This document shows, piece by piece, positions 7,961 through 15,251 of a stretch of 16,195 nucleotides of DNA; the stretch's first letter is position 1; every line of letters begins with the position of its first letter. The notes beneath the pieces are model-generated. The model was not told the origin of the DNA, ran no database searches, and saw only the letters and a program-made list of their open reading frames with translations. Source of the DNA: a bacterium (GTDB lineage: Bacteria > Desulfobacterota > Deferrimicrobia > Deferrimicrobiales > Deferrimicrobiaceae); contig JAGVHM010000135.1 in assembly GCA_020056545.1 (NCBI GenBank), positions 1 to 16,195 of the forward strand, given 5' to 3'. The translations under genes were made by a program, and so were the position numbers.

Positions 7961-8541
7961 ACCGGCAACCAGGCGGGCCGGCGGCGGGCAGGCAGCAGAT
8001 CGTCGTGAGCGGAGTTGGCGGGCAAGGGGTGCTTTTCGTGACACGGCTGCTCGCGGACGCGGCGATCCGGCGGGGAGAGTCCGTCCTCACGTCGGAGACC
8101 CACGGGATGGCCCAGCGCGGGGGTGTCGTCGTCTCCCACCTGAAGGCGGGCGTCTTCGCAAGCCCGCTGGTCCGCGCGGGGCAGGCCGACGGGCTCTTCG
8201 TGCTGAAGGAGGAGAACCTCTCCATTCATCGGGGATTCGTGAAATCCGGCGGATGGATCCTGGTGAACTCCGTCCGGGTCGGAGAGGCGGATGGAGACGA
8301 GACCCTTCATGCCATCGACGCCGACGGCCTTGCGCACGAAGTCGGCAATATCCAGGCCGCGAATCTGATTCTTCTTGGCTTCGCCCTCACGCGGCTGGGG
8401 ACGCCCGACCAGGGAGGGATGCTCTTCTGCTCTGTCGACGACATCCGCGCCGCGCTGCACCAGCGGATGGGTGAGAGGGAGAGCGTCCTGTGGTCGTCGA
8501 TCGCGGCCCTCGATCTTGGAATTTTCCACGGAAAGCGGTAA
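7957..8541 (+). CDS. iorB: Indolepyruvate ferredoxin oxidoreductase, beta subunit
   Basis: Gamma-type subunit of the 2-oxoacid:ferredoxin oxidoreductase family, partner of IorA. It has 194 residues, as usual. The N terminus carries the family glycine-rich motif G-V-G-G-Q-G-V-L-F-V-T-R (about 18-29). The segment S-E-T-H-G-M-A-Q-R-G-G-V-V-V-S-H follows; it is strongly conserved in IorB and in the gamma subunits of related pyruvate enzymes. The GTG start at 7957 overlaps the iorA stop by 4 bases, implying coupled synthesis of the two subunits in equal amounts. The first 12 residues are Pro/Gly/Gln-rich and may be disordered. Confidence 0.94.
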   Translation: MNRQPGGPAAGRQQIVVSGVGGQGVLFVTRLLADAAIRRGESVLTSETHGMAQRGGVVVSHLKAGVFASPLVRAGQADGLFVLKEENLSIHRGFVKSGGWILVNSVRVGEADGDETLHAIDADGLAHEVGNIQAANLILLGFALTRLGTPDQGGMLFCSVDDIRAALHQRMGERESVLWSSIAALDLGIFHGKR

Positions 8542-8601
8542 AGTCATTCCCCGGCGCGCCCTTCAAGGCGCTCCCCACAACCGCAGGAGATCCGCGTAAC
8601 G

Positions 8602-9894
8602 ATGCTGAAACGGTTCCCGCCGAAGTACGCCTTCCCCGATGATCTGCAGTCCTTGCAACTGAAGGGGCTGCAATGGACCGTCTCGCACGCATACGCCAAT
8701 TCCCCTTTCTACCGGAAGAGGCTTGCAGAGGCGGGCTCTATGCCAGGCGACCTCCGGACACTCGCGGACTTATCCCGTCTCCCCTTCACCACCGCGGAGG
8801 ACCTGCGGGACAACTATCCCCTCCCCCTGCTCTCCGTCGAATCGAAGGAGATAGTGCGGATCCACTCATCCTCCGGGACGACGGGGAAGCGGAAGATCCT
8901 GTGCTATACGCATAAGGACATCGATGACTGGCTGTACATGTTCGCCCGCTGCTACGAGCTGGCGGGGCTCTCGCGTGAGGACCGGGTGCAGATCTGCGTC
9001 GGTTACGGCCTGTGGACGGCCGGCGCGGGGTTCCAGCTGGGGGCCGAGCGTTTCGGCGCGATGACGATCCCGGCGGGGCCGGGGAACCTTGACCTCCAGT
9101 GCACGTTCCTCCAGGACCTGCAAACGACCGTCTTGTGCTGCACCGCATCGATGGGGCTTCTCATGGCCGAGGAGGTCCACGCGCGCGGAATCCGGGACAG
9201 GATCAAACTGCGCAAGGTCATATTGGGAGCGGAGCGGACAAGCGACGCCATGATCGCGACGATCAAGGAACTTCTGGGCGTGGAGGAAGTGTACGACATC
9301 CCGGGCCTTACGGAACTGTACGGGCCGGGCACGGGGCTCTCCTGCCGGCACGAGGCGGGGATCCACTACTGGGCCGACTTCTACATCCTGGAGATACTGG
9401 ACCCCGAAACGCTAGCGCCGGTCGCGCCGGGGGAGATCGGGGAGATGGTGTACACGACGTTAGGTAAAGAGGCGGCCCCTCTGATCCGGTACCGGTCGCG
9501 CGACCTGACCCGGCTCGTCGAGGGGGATTGCGTCTGCGGCTGCATCCTCCCCCGCCACGACAGGATCCTGGGGCGGTCCGACGACATGGTCGTGTTCCGT
9601 GGAGTCAACATCTACCCCGGTCAGGCGGACGAGGTGCTGTCGAAAGTGGACGGCACCGGGAGCGAGTACCAGATACTGCTCGAGCACAAGGGAGACGGGA
9701 AGGATTACATGACCGTCAAGGTGGAGCGGGCCAATCAGCTGGACGAAGGATATGACGCCACCCTCGCCCGCGCGATCGCCGGCGCGATGAAGCGCAACCT
9801 CATGGTGTCGTGCGCGGTGGAAATCGTGCCGTACGGGACCCTTCCACGATCCGAAAGGAAGACCAGGCGTCTCTTCGACAACCGGCGGTATTGA
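8602..9894 (+). CDS. paaK: Phenylacetate-CoA ligase family protein
   Basis: AMP-forming acyl-CoA synthetase that activates phenylacetate or a related arylacetate with ATP and CoA. It has 430 residues, matching PaaK. The N terminus has the PaaK-typical L-x-x-L-Q-x-x-x-L-x-W-T-V-x-H-A-Y-x-x-S-P-F-Y-R pattern. The phosphate-binding loop S-S-S-G-T-T-G-K is at 89-96, the L-T-E-L-Y-G-P-G segment at 236-243, the arginine-rich R-Y-R-S-R-D segment near 296-301, G-R-S-D-D-M-V near 324-330 and G-V-N-I-Y-P-G near 334-340. The C terminus keeps L-P-R-S-E-R-K-T-R-R. It is 60 bases after iorB with its own AGGAG site (8585-8589) and is the last operon gene. Next to iorAB it may activate free arylacetate so that both routes meet at arylacetyl-CoA. 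Substrate specificity (phenyl-, hydroxyphenyl- or indoleacetate) is open. Confidence 0.92.
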   Translation: MLKRFPPKYAFPDDLQSLQLKGLQWTVSHAYANSPFYRKRLAEAGSMPGDLRTLADLSRLPFTTAEDLRDNYPLPLLSVESKEIVRIHSSSGTTGKRKILCYTHKDIDDWLYMFARCYELAGLSREDRVQICVGYGLWTAGAGFQLGAERFGAMTIPAGPGNLDLQCTFLQDLQTTVLCCTASMGLLMAEEVHARGIRDRIKLRKVILGAERTSDAMIATIKELLGVEEVYDIPGLTELYGPGTGLSCRHEAGIHYWADFYILEILDPETLAPVAPGEIGEMVYTTLGKEAAPLIRYRSRDLTRLVEGDCVCGCILPRHDRILGRSDDMVVFRGVNIYPGQADEVLSKVDGTGSEYQILLEHKGDGKDYMTVKVERANQLDEGYDATLARAIAGAMKRNLMVSCAVEIVPYGTLPRSERKTRRLFDNRRY

Positions 9895-10086
9895 ACTCCC
9901 GGGCGAAATCCCGCGTCCATGGCACCGGCTGCGCCGCCTCGGAGGGGGGGCTCCGTTCGTGGCTCGCCGGGCGCTCGTTCCCAAATCGCCCGTCTGCGCT
10001 TCGGCCTCATGGTGGGTTGGCGATGAGGCCGCGCAGAGAGAGGGCCGATGCACCGCTTTTGGCGAGATGCCCGACAGGGGCGTACC
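9895..10086. other. Convergent intergenic region (paaK / DUF523)
   Basis: 192 non-coding bases between the convergent ends of paaK and the DUF523 gene. The only clear structure is the hairpin at 9993-10037. Open frames crossing the region continue shadows of the neighbours and have no ribosome site. Confidence 0.6.
9993..10037. terminator. Hairpin between convergent genes, candidate bidirectional terminator
   Basis: TCTGCGC (9993-9999) and GGCCTCAT (10003-10010) pair with ATGAGGCC (10023-10030) and GCGCAGA (10031-10037). This gives 15 base pairs interrupted by a 3-base TTC bulge, around a 12-base loop. It sits almost midway between the two convergent stop codons (99 bases past the paaK stop). 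Neither side has a clear U-tract, so it is not a textbook intrinsic terminator. It may act as a U-less terminator, an RNA-stabilising 3' structure, or a repeated palindromic (REP-like) element. Confidence 0.5.
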
Positions 10087-10632
10087 TCACTGCGCCCCCC
10101 TCCTGCGGCGGCTTCGCCGTACTTCCATGAGTGCGAAAACCTTCTCGAGTAACGCCTCTCTCGCGGTGGGTTCCCGGAGGCGCCCCTCCTCCTCCACGGG
10201 GAGATGGGGGAAACGCTCCACGAATGCTTTCGTGAACAGCCCGGAGCCGGGCCCTGCCACCGCCCCCGAATCGTCTGACACCTCGATGCGTCCCACCCCC
10301 GAACAGCTCGGCGAATTCCTTTTGCATATGTATCCGCACAGGCCTATAGATTCCAGCTCCCTCAAGCGGCCCTTCGCCCACCGTATTATCCGTTCCGTGT
10401 GATCGGCCCCGCTGTCGACCCCGACCAGGCGTGGTGTGTCCGGGTCTCCGGCAAGCCGCATCGGCTCCCTGGGCGTTGAGAGGCCGCACTCGACCTCCGG
10501 GCACACCGGAACCCACCGGACAGACTCCCCGAACATCCCCAGGATAAACGGGTCCCGCTTGTGTCCGCCGTCGTAGCGGACGTTTTTCCCCAGCAGGCAG
10601 GCGCTGATCAGGATGGGAATTCGATCGCCCAT
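10087..10632 (-). CDS. DUF523 / TudS-like desulfurase family protein
   Basis: A 181-residue protein of the DUF523 family. The one characterised member, TudS, removes sulfur from thiouracil using a [4Fe-4S] cluster held by three cysteines. The family signature is present: I-S-A-C-L-L-G (Cys12) followed by R-Y-D-G-G-H-K, then C-P-E-V-E-C-G-L (Cys44, Cys49), L-x-G-D-P-D-T-P-R-L-V-G-V, and S-P-S-C-S (Cys110). Cys12, Cys49 and Cys110 are the likely cluster ligands by family comparison, with Cys44 as the alternative. The G-x-G-x-F-T-x-A-F segment (129-137) is also typical. The C terminus is a basic R-R-S-R-R-R-R tail. An in-frame TGA directly before the ATG fixes the start at 10632. It lies 41 bases after the cytochrome gene on the same strand, possibly co-transcribed by read-through, with no evident functional link. 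The true substrate here is unknown. Confidence 0.88.
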   Translation of the reverse strand: MGDRIPILISACLLGKNVRYDGGHKRDPFILGMFGESVRWVPVCPEVECGLSTPREPMRLAGDPDTPRLVGVDSGADHTERIIRWAKGRLRELESIGLCGYICKRNSPSCSGVGRIEVSDDSGAVAGPGSGLFTKAFVERFPHLPVEEEGRLREPTAREALLEKVFALMEVRRSRRRRGAQ

Positions 10633-10673
10633 TCACCGATTCTACACGATCGTCTTGCGGAGGGCGCAGAAGG

Positions 10674-13600
10674 TCAGAAGCCCAGGTAGAAACCTTCCGG
10701 CAAGACGTTCTCCAGCAGGGATTTAATGCCCCCGGCCTTTGGAACAGACGGTTCTCTATTCTGCACCGCCATTCCACCGGTTGTCCCCATTTGACGGGAG
10801 GGAGCTGAACCGCCCCCACCCGCCTGGTATTCGTAGGCCCCGATATCGGGGCCGGACCCCTGCGTCCTGGCCACGTTGTCCAGGTCGTAGGAAGTCGCGG
10901 TGCCGGGATCGGCATGATCGATGGCCGGCGACACGGACTGCAGGTGATAGTCGTGCCCGTCGGGATCGACGAAGAGCGGGTCGTTGTACGACATATTGCC
11001 GCTGGTATCGACCCCCTTCGGAGTATTGAAATACGGATAATTGTAATTCGAGCCGTCGTTGTCGTCGGGCATGATCGAATTGGAGAAATGAAGGGTGGCG
11101 CCGGACGCGGGGGCCAGATTAAAATACATCGTCTGGCCGTTCCCCGATGCGCTGTTCCCCCACAGTATGGAATTCCGGACATATTCCTGGATAGTTCGGA
11201 TATCCGCCCAATAGATCCCGCCGCCGTTTCCTGAATTCACACGGTTGAAGGCGATGGTGGAGTTGTTGATGACGACATTGTTGGTGGCTGCGATATACAT
11301 CCCGCCGCCGTTGGCTACGGAGGTGTTGTTCGAGATGAGGCTGTTGGTCAGGGTTATCGTGTTGCCGGCGTTCAAGTTGATACCGCCACCCACACTTGTA
11401 CCCAACGTGGTTCTGTTTCCCGTAATCGTAACCCGGTCGAACGTTGCGTTGACGCTGCCCATTATACCCACCCCTCCGCCGTTCCGTCCCGCGGTGTTCC
11501 CCGAGATCACCGTGTTCGAAATCGAGGCGTTGGCTACTATGTCGAGGTACAGACCGCCGCCGTCGCCGCTGGCCCATGTAGACGTATTGTTATGGATGTA
11601 GGAATTGCGAAGAACAAGGCTGTTCGCGCTTGTAACCCGGATGCCCGCACCGACGTTGCCGGTATTCGAGAAAACCTCCGTGTTGTCCACCGTCGTGGTC
11701 TGCGAAGCTTGAGAATAGATCCCATTGTAACCGGCGCCGCAGTTATAAATCTTGCAGTTCTTGATCGTGATAGAAGACGTCGAAACGCTCGCGTAGACCC
11801 CGTTTCTGACGCCGGTGATTCCTAACCCGTCGATCGTCACGCCGTCGGCCTGGATCCATACTGAGTCTTGCATGCCTATTGTGCTGGAGGTCACGGTCAT
11901 GTCCGGCCCGCAGACCGAGCGGACGGTCTTGCCTGTGTCGGCGCTGTCGAGCCATACTCTTCCGGTGTAGTTCCCGGGATAAACCAGCACGGTTCCATTT
12001 TGCGGAACGGCGTCGACACCCGCCTGGATGGTGGAATACCATGGGGCGCTTCCCCCCGTCGTGCGCACGCCCGTTGTCGTTGCCGAACTCACCACCGTCA
12101 GGGATTTATCCGTCGTCGCCGGATCGCCGATCGCATCCACGGTCCCGTTCGAGGCATAAAAGCGGTAGTTGAGGACGCCGTTGCCGGCGTAGGGGATCTG
12201 CCGCGTGACCTTGTAGATCTTCCCCGTCGTGCATCCCCCCGCGCCTTCTTCCGTCAGGTTGAACCGCTCCCCCGGCTCGTAGGTGCCGCTGTCGTCCAGG
12301 TCGATCCACACCTGGATATTCGCGCTCGCCGATGCGGGACACTGGTCGCCGATGTCCGTGTATTTCACCTTGAACTCGAAGTCGCCGTTCGTAAGACCCA
12401 GGACCGGCTTCACCCCGTCCGTTCGGCACCCTTCCGACACCCAGTCGAGGACGGGCGGGGTGTTCGCGGAAGAGAGCACCGTCACCATATGGTTCGATGC
12501 GGGAGAACCCGTGGCCGGGTTCCCCGCCGTGTCCGTCGCCGTGAACCGGTAGGTATAGTCCCCCGCCGCGACGATCGGGACGGACGTAGAGTAAATCCTG
12601 CCCGTGCCGCAGCTACCCGCCTCGGGAGAGAGAGCGTAAGTCGCCCCGTTGATCACCACGCCGACGCCGTTCGCATCGGGGCAGTCGCCGTCGGCATCCG
12701 TGTACTTGACCCGGAAGGTGAAGGTCGCCCCGCTGCCCCCGACGTTCGGGTTCACGCCATCCGATTCGTAATACGCCTCTCCGGTCCAGGAGAGTACGGG
12801 GGCGTTGTTCAAGAGCGTGAGCGTCCTCTCCCCCGTCGGCGGGCCGGTGGCGGCTAAAGCGGCGTTGTCCGCCGCTTCGAATTTGTACCGGACGGTGCTG
12901 CTCCCGATGCTGCCGATCGCCACGGTCTTCGTGTATATCCTGCCGTGGTACGTGTTGCCTGCGATGTTGTCCGCGGGGGACATGGCGTAGACGTCTTCGA
13001 ACGCGCCGTCGTTGTCCTTGTCGACGAGCACCCGGATATAGCTCGGGAGGTTGTTGTTGTTGTCGGAATAGTTGACCCTGAAGGTGAACCGGCTCCCCGA
13101 AGCGCCGGAGTCGGGGCTGACGCCGTCCGATGCGTATCCTGTCTCCGCCGTCCAGGAAAGAGTCGGCGCCACGTTGAACACCTGGCCGGTCATCGTCGGA
13201 TAGGCGCGATCGAGTCGATTCGCCGAGGTGTGGCAGGAGTTGGTCGTGCAACCGGCGTTAAGGACGCTGTTCCCGTAAAATGTGGTGCCGTCCCTTATTG
13301 CAAGCGGGAGGCCCAAGGGGATGGGTGGCGCCGTCAGATCGCCCGAGTCCCTGAATGAAAGCGTGGTGTTGTAGTAATACATGACGATCCCCGGCGGCGT
13401 CCCCGCGAGCGACCCGTCGTTGACCATCGCCATGCGGGTGCTGCCGTGGACGTTGTGGCACTGCGTGCAGCTTATGGCGCTGTTCCCGGTCGACCTCCAG
13501 TCGGATTTCCAGGCGGAGTTATTGTTATATGCCAAATGATATCTATGGTAGTTGGTTCCCCCATTCCTCATGTTCGTGTTGTAGTCGGTCGAGGTGTAGA

Positions 13601-15251
13601 AGACATTCGAATAGTGGCACTGGACACATAGGCGGTAACTGTTGTCGTTGTTCTGGCTCGCCTGCCTCGGGATCACCAGAGGTTCCTGGCCGTTCACCTG
13701 TTTCAGCCGGTACCCTTGGCGGTATGCCCCCTGCGCGATCCCCTGCGTGCCGTAGGTACGGTAGACGTTGTCGATGTGACGGGCGGTAAAGTCATGGCAG
13801 GTGTCGCAGCCCATCGGCCGGGGTGGTGAGCCGTTGACGAGCAGCGGCGGGAAGAAGCCGCCTTTTGAAGGGTAGGCCTGGTCCGCCGGCAGGCCGTGGC
13901 CGGTCTTGTAATACCCCCAGCCGGTCCCGTACGGGTACGAGCCGCTCTCGTTGCCGACGACGTTCGGCGCACTCACCCCTCCGATCACGGAAGGCGACTC
14001 GTCGTGGCACGATGCGCACCATTTTTCCTTGCCCGATTTCAGCAGATTGTCGGCGCCGTACACCCTCGCGGTCCAGTTGTTCTTCGCCCCGATGTTCAGG
14101 TCGCTCACCCCGTTGTAGGTGCCCCCGGGGCTGTGGCAGGCGTTGCATGCGGTGGTGTTCGCCAGATTCTGGTTATCCGCGAACAGGGGAATGCTCGCCG
14201 GGTTATGGCAGGCGGAACACGCAAGGGCCATCTGCATCCCGCTGCCGCCTACGTGCGTCGGATGCGAACCCTGCAGGCCGTGGCAGCTGGATGCGGTGCC
14301 GCACGACGATCCGCTCCCTCCCGCGTGGCTGAATCCGTACAAATGGGAATGGCACGTCGTGCATTTCGCCGCCGCGTTGTGCGCCGTCCCTCCCCCGCCG
14401 CTTTTGTGATAGGTCGTCTGCCCATGGCACACTTCGCAGATCCCGTCGTACGTCGCGTCCCCATCCGCAAAGGAATTGGCGCCAGTCTCGCGGAAAAACC
14501 GCACCGCCTTATTTCCCGAAGACGGAGTGGAAACGGCGCTTTTGACCAGCTTCCCCAGGATGATGGCAAACGCATTCCCGGGCGCCACCTTCGTCAGGTC
14601 CATGGGCCCTTCGACATACAAGGTGTTCGACGCGTTGCTGCCGATCTTGTAGACGTAGTCTGCATCGTTGACGTTGGGGACCACCAGGTATCCCTGGTAC
14701 TGGTTGTCCGTCCAGCCCGCGCCCGTCGTATTAATAACGTTGTCGGACACGGAAAACACGACGCCGGAAGACAGGAACGTATCGCTCCCGTAGCCGATGA
14801 ACTGGCTGGGCTGGTGCGGGTCGTGGCAGGTCCGGCACTCCATCGACCAGTTCCCGTAGCTGTTGTCTATGGAGATGCTGGAATGCGTCCTGACGAACGG
14901 AGCCTCGATGTCGTTGTGGCAATGCCTGCAGAGATTGTTGTATGGCGTATCGTCGATATTCAGCAGCGGCTGGAACGCCCAGTCCGGGAGAAGGTCGTCG
15001 TTCAGGCTGTCCACGAAATGGCAGGACAGGCACTCGGTATCGTTCAGTTCGATATGGGGATATATCTTCATGTTTTGCGTGGAAGACCTGATCCCCGGCG
15101 ATAACAATCTGATCCAGGGCGAGGAAGGCTTATTCCACGGCTTGTCGCCGGAGTGGGCGCCCGAACCGGCCAGGGACACGATCAAAAGGAGAATGAAAGC
15201 AATCCTCATGCGGGGCCTGGACAAATCAGTTGTTCGCTGCCGACGATTCAT
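10674..15251 (-). CDS. Giant multiheme c-type cytochrome fused to Ig-like repeats and a parallel beta-helix
   Basis: A 1525-residue exported protein. The start is ATG 15251, whose ATGA overlaps the stop of the NHL gene; ATG 15323 would overlap that gene by 76 bases, and ATG 15209 begins right at the hydrophobic signal segment M-R-I-A-F-I-L-L-L-I-V. The signal peptide ends at about residue 34. Residues 74-674 hold 11 canonical CxxCH heme sites (CLSCH, CRHCH, CRTCH, CEVCH, CTTCH, CSACH, CNACH, CASCH, CDTCH, CVQCH, CTQCH), plus a C-x5-CH (CGTASSCH) and a C-x4-CH (CTTNSCH). Three Ig-like repeats follow at about 695-815, 816-930 and 931-1058. An Asn/Gly/Ser-rich right-handed beta-helix covers about 1062-1490, ending in D-N-V-A-R-T-Q-G-S-G-P-D-I-G-A-Y-E-Y, typical of choice-of-anchor-Q proteins. 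No membrane anchor is seen at the C terminus. Probable role: periplasmic or surface electron transfer with binding modules. The partner is not known. Confidence 0.9.
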   Translation of the reverse strand: MNRRQRTTDLSRPRMRIAFILLLIVSLAGSGAHSGDKPWNKPSSPWIRLLSPGIRSSTQNMKIYPHIELNDTECLSCHFVDSLNDDLLPDWAFQPLLNIDDTPYNNLCRHCHNDIEAPFVRTHSSISIDNSYGNWSMECRTCHDPHQPSQFIGYGSDTFLSSGVVFSVSDNVINTTGAGWTDNQYQGYLVVPNVNDADYVYKIGSNASNTLYVEGPMDLTKVAPGNAFAIILGKLVKSAVSTPSSGNKAVRFFRETGANSFADGDATYDGICEVCHGQTTYHKSGGGGTAHNAAAKCTTCHSHLYGFSHAGGSGSSCGTASSCHGLQGSHPTHVGGSGMQMALACSACHNPASIPLFADNQNLANTTACNACHSPGGTYNGVSDLNIGAKNNWTARVYGADNLLKSGKEKWCASCHDESPSVIGGVSAPNVVGNESGSYPYGTGWGYYKTGHGLPADQAYPSKGGFFPPLLVNGSPPRPMGCDTCHDFTARHIDNVYRTYGTQGIAQGAYRQGYRLKQVNGQEPLVIPRQASQNNDNSYRLCVQCHYSNVFYTSTDYNTNMRNGGTNYHRYHLAYNNNSAWKSDWRSTGNSAISCTQCHNVHGSTRMAMVNDGSLAGTPPGIVMYYYNTTLSFRDSGDLTAPPIPLGLPLAIRDGTTFYGNSVLNAGCTTNSCHTSANRLDRAYPTMTGQVFNVAPTLSWTAETGYASDGVSPDSGASGSRFTFRVNYSDNNNNLPSYIRVLVDKDNDGAFEDVYAMSPADNIAGNTYHGRIYTKTVAIGSIGSSTVRYKFEAADNAALAATGPPTGERTLTLLNNAPVLSWTGEAYYESDGVNPNVGGSGATFTFRVKYTDADGDCPDANGVGVVINGATYALSPEAGSCGTGRIYSTSVPIVAAGDYTYRFTATDTAGNPATGSPASNHMVTVLSSANTPPVLDWVSEGCRTDGVKPVLGLTNGDFEFKVKYTDIGDQCPASASANIQVWIDLDDSGTYEPGERFNLTEEGAGGCTTGKIYKVTRQIPYAGNGVLNYRFYASNGTVDAIGDPATTDKSLTVVSSATTTGVRTTGGSAPWYSTIQAGVDAVPQNGTVLVYPGNYTGRVWLDSADTGKTVRSVCGPDMTVTSSTIGMQDSVWIQADGVTIDGLGITGVRNGVYASVSTSSITIKNCKIYNCGAGYNGIYSQASQTTTVDNTEVFSNTGNVGAGIRVTSANSLVLRNSYIHNNTSTWASGDGGGLYLDIVANASISNTVISGNTAGRNGGGVGIMGSVNATFDRVTITGNRTTLGTSVGGGINLNAGNTITLTNSLISNNTSVANGGGMYIAATNNVVINNSTIAFNRVNSGNGGGIYWADIRTIQEYVRNSILWGNSASGNGQTMYFNLAPASGATLHFSNSIMPDDNDGSNYNYPYFNTPKGVDTSGNMSYNDPLFVDPDGHDYHLQSVSPAIDHADPGTATSYDLDNVARTQGSGPDIGAYEYQAGGGGSAPSRQMGTTGGMAVQNREPSVPKAGGIKSLLENVLPEGFYLGF
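12085..13170 (-). repeat. Three tandem Ig-like repeats inside the cytochrome protein
   Basis: Protein-level tandem repeats of about 115-125 residues starting APTLSW (near 13170), APVLSW (near 12804) and PPVLDW (near 12459). Each continues with x-S/T-D-G-V-x-P, then F-x-F-x-V-x-Y-(S/T)-D, then G-R/K-I-Y, then a Y-R/K-F segment, then a T-V/L strand before the next unit. Repeats 1 and 3 contain Asp-rich loops (D-K-D-N-D-G and D-L-D-D-S-G) that resemble calcium loops; repeat 2 lacks one. Repeats 2 and 3 share a Cys pair (D-C-P/Q-C-P with S-C-G/G-C-T) that repeat 1 lacks. DNA-level identity is low, so the duplications look old. Confidence 0.8.

Noticed and set aside
7133..8547. Antisense open frames of 303 and 376 codons opposite iorA/iorB
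   Set aside because: iorA and iorB have unmistakable TPP, ferredoxin and glycine-rich motifs in the sense frame. The antisense frames show no domain.
10007..11182. 391-codon minus-strand open frame spanning the DUF523 gene and the end of the cytochrome gene
   Set aside because: It is out of frame with both recognised genes, has low-complexity Arg/Pro/Ser composition, and would overlap both almost completely.
13050..13066. GTT trinucleotide run inside the cytochrome gene as a phase-variable repeat
   Set aside because: It is only about four units, in frame, and encodes an Asn run in an Asp/Asn-rich loop. Changes would alter length by single residues, not switch expression.
11868..15104. Long plus-strand open frames of 329 and 402 codons opposite the cytochrome gene
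   Set aside because: They are Arg/Pro/Val-rich, show no recognisable domain, lack good ribosome sites, and lie antisense to a gene with clear heme and repeat motifs. They are typical shadow frames in GC-rich DNA.
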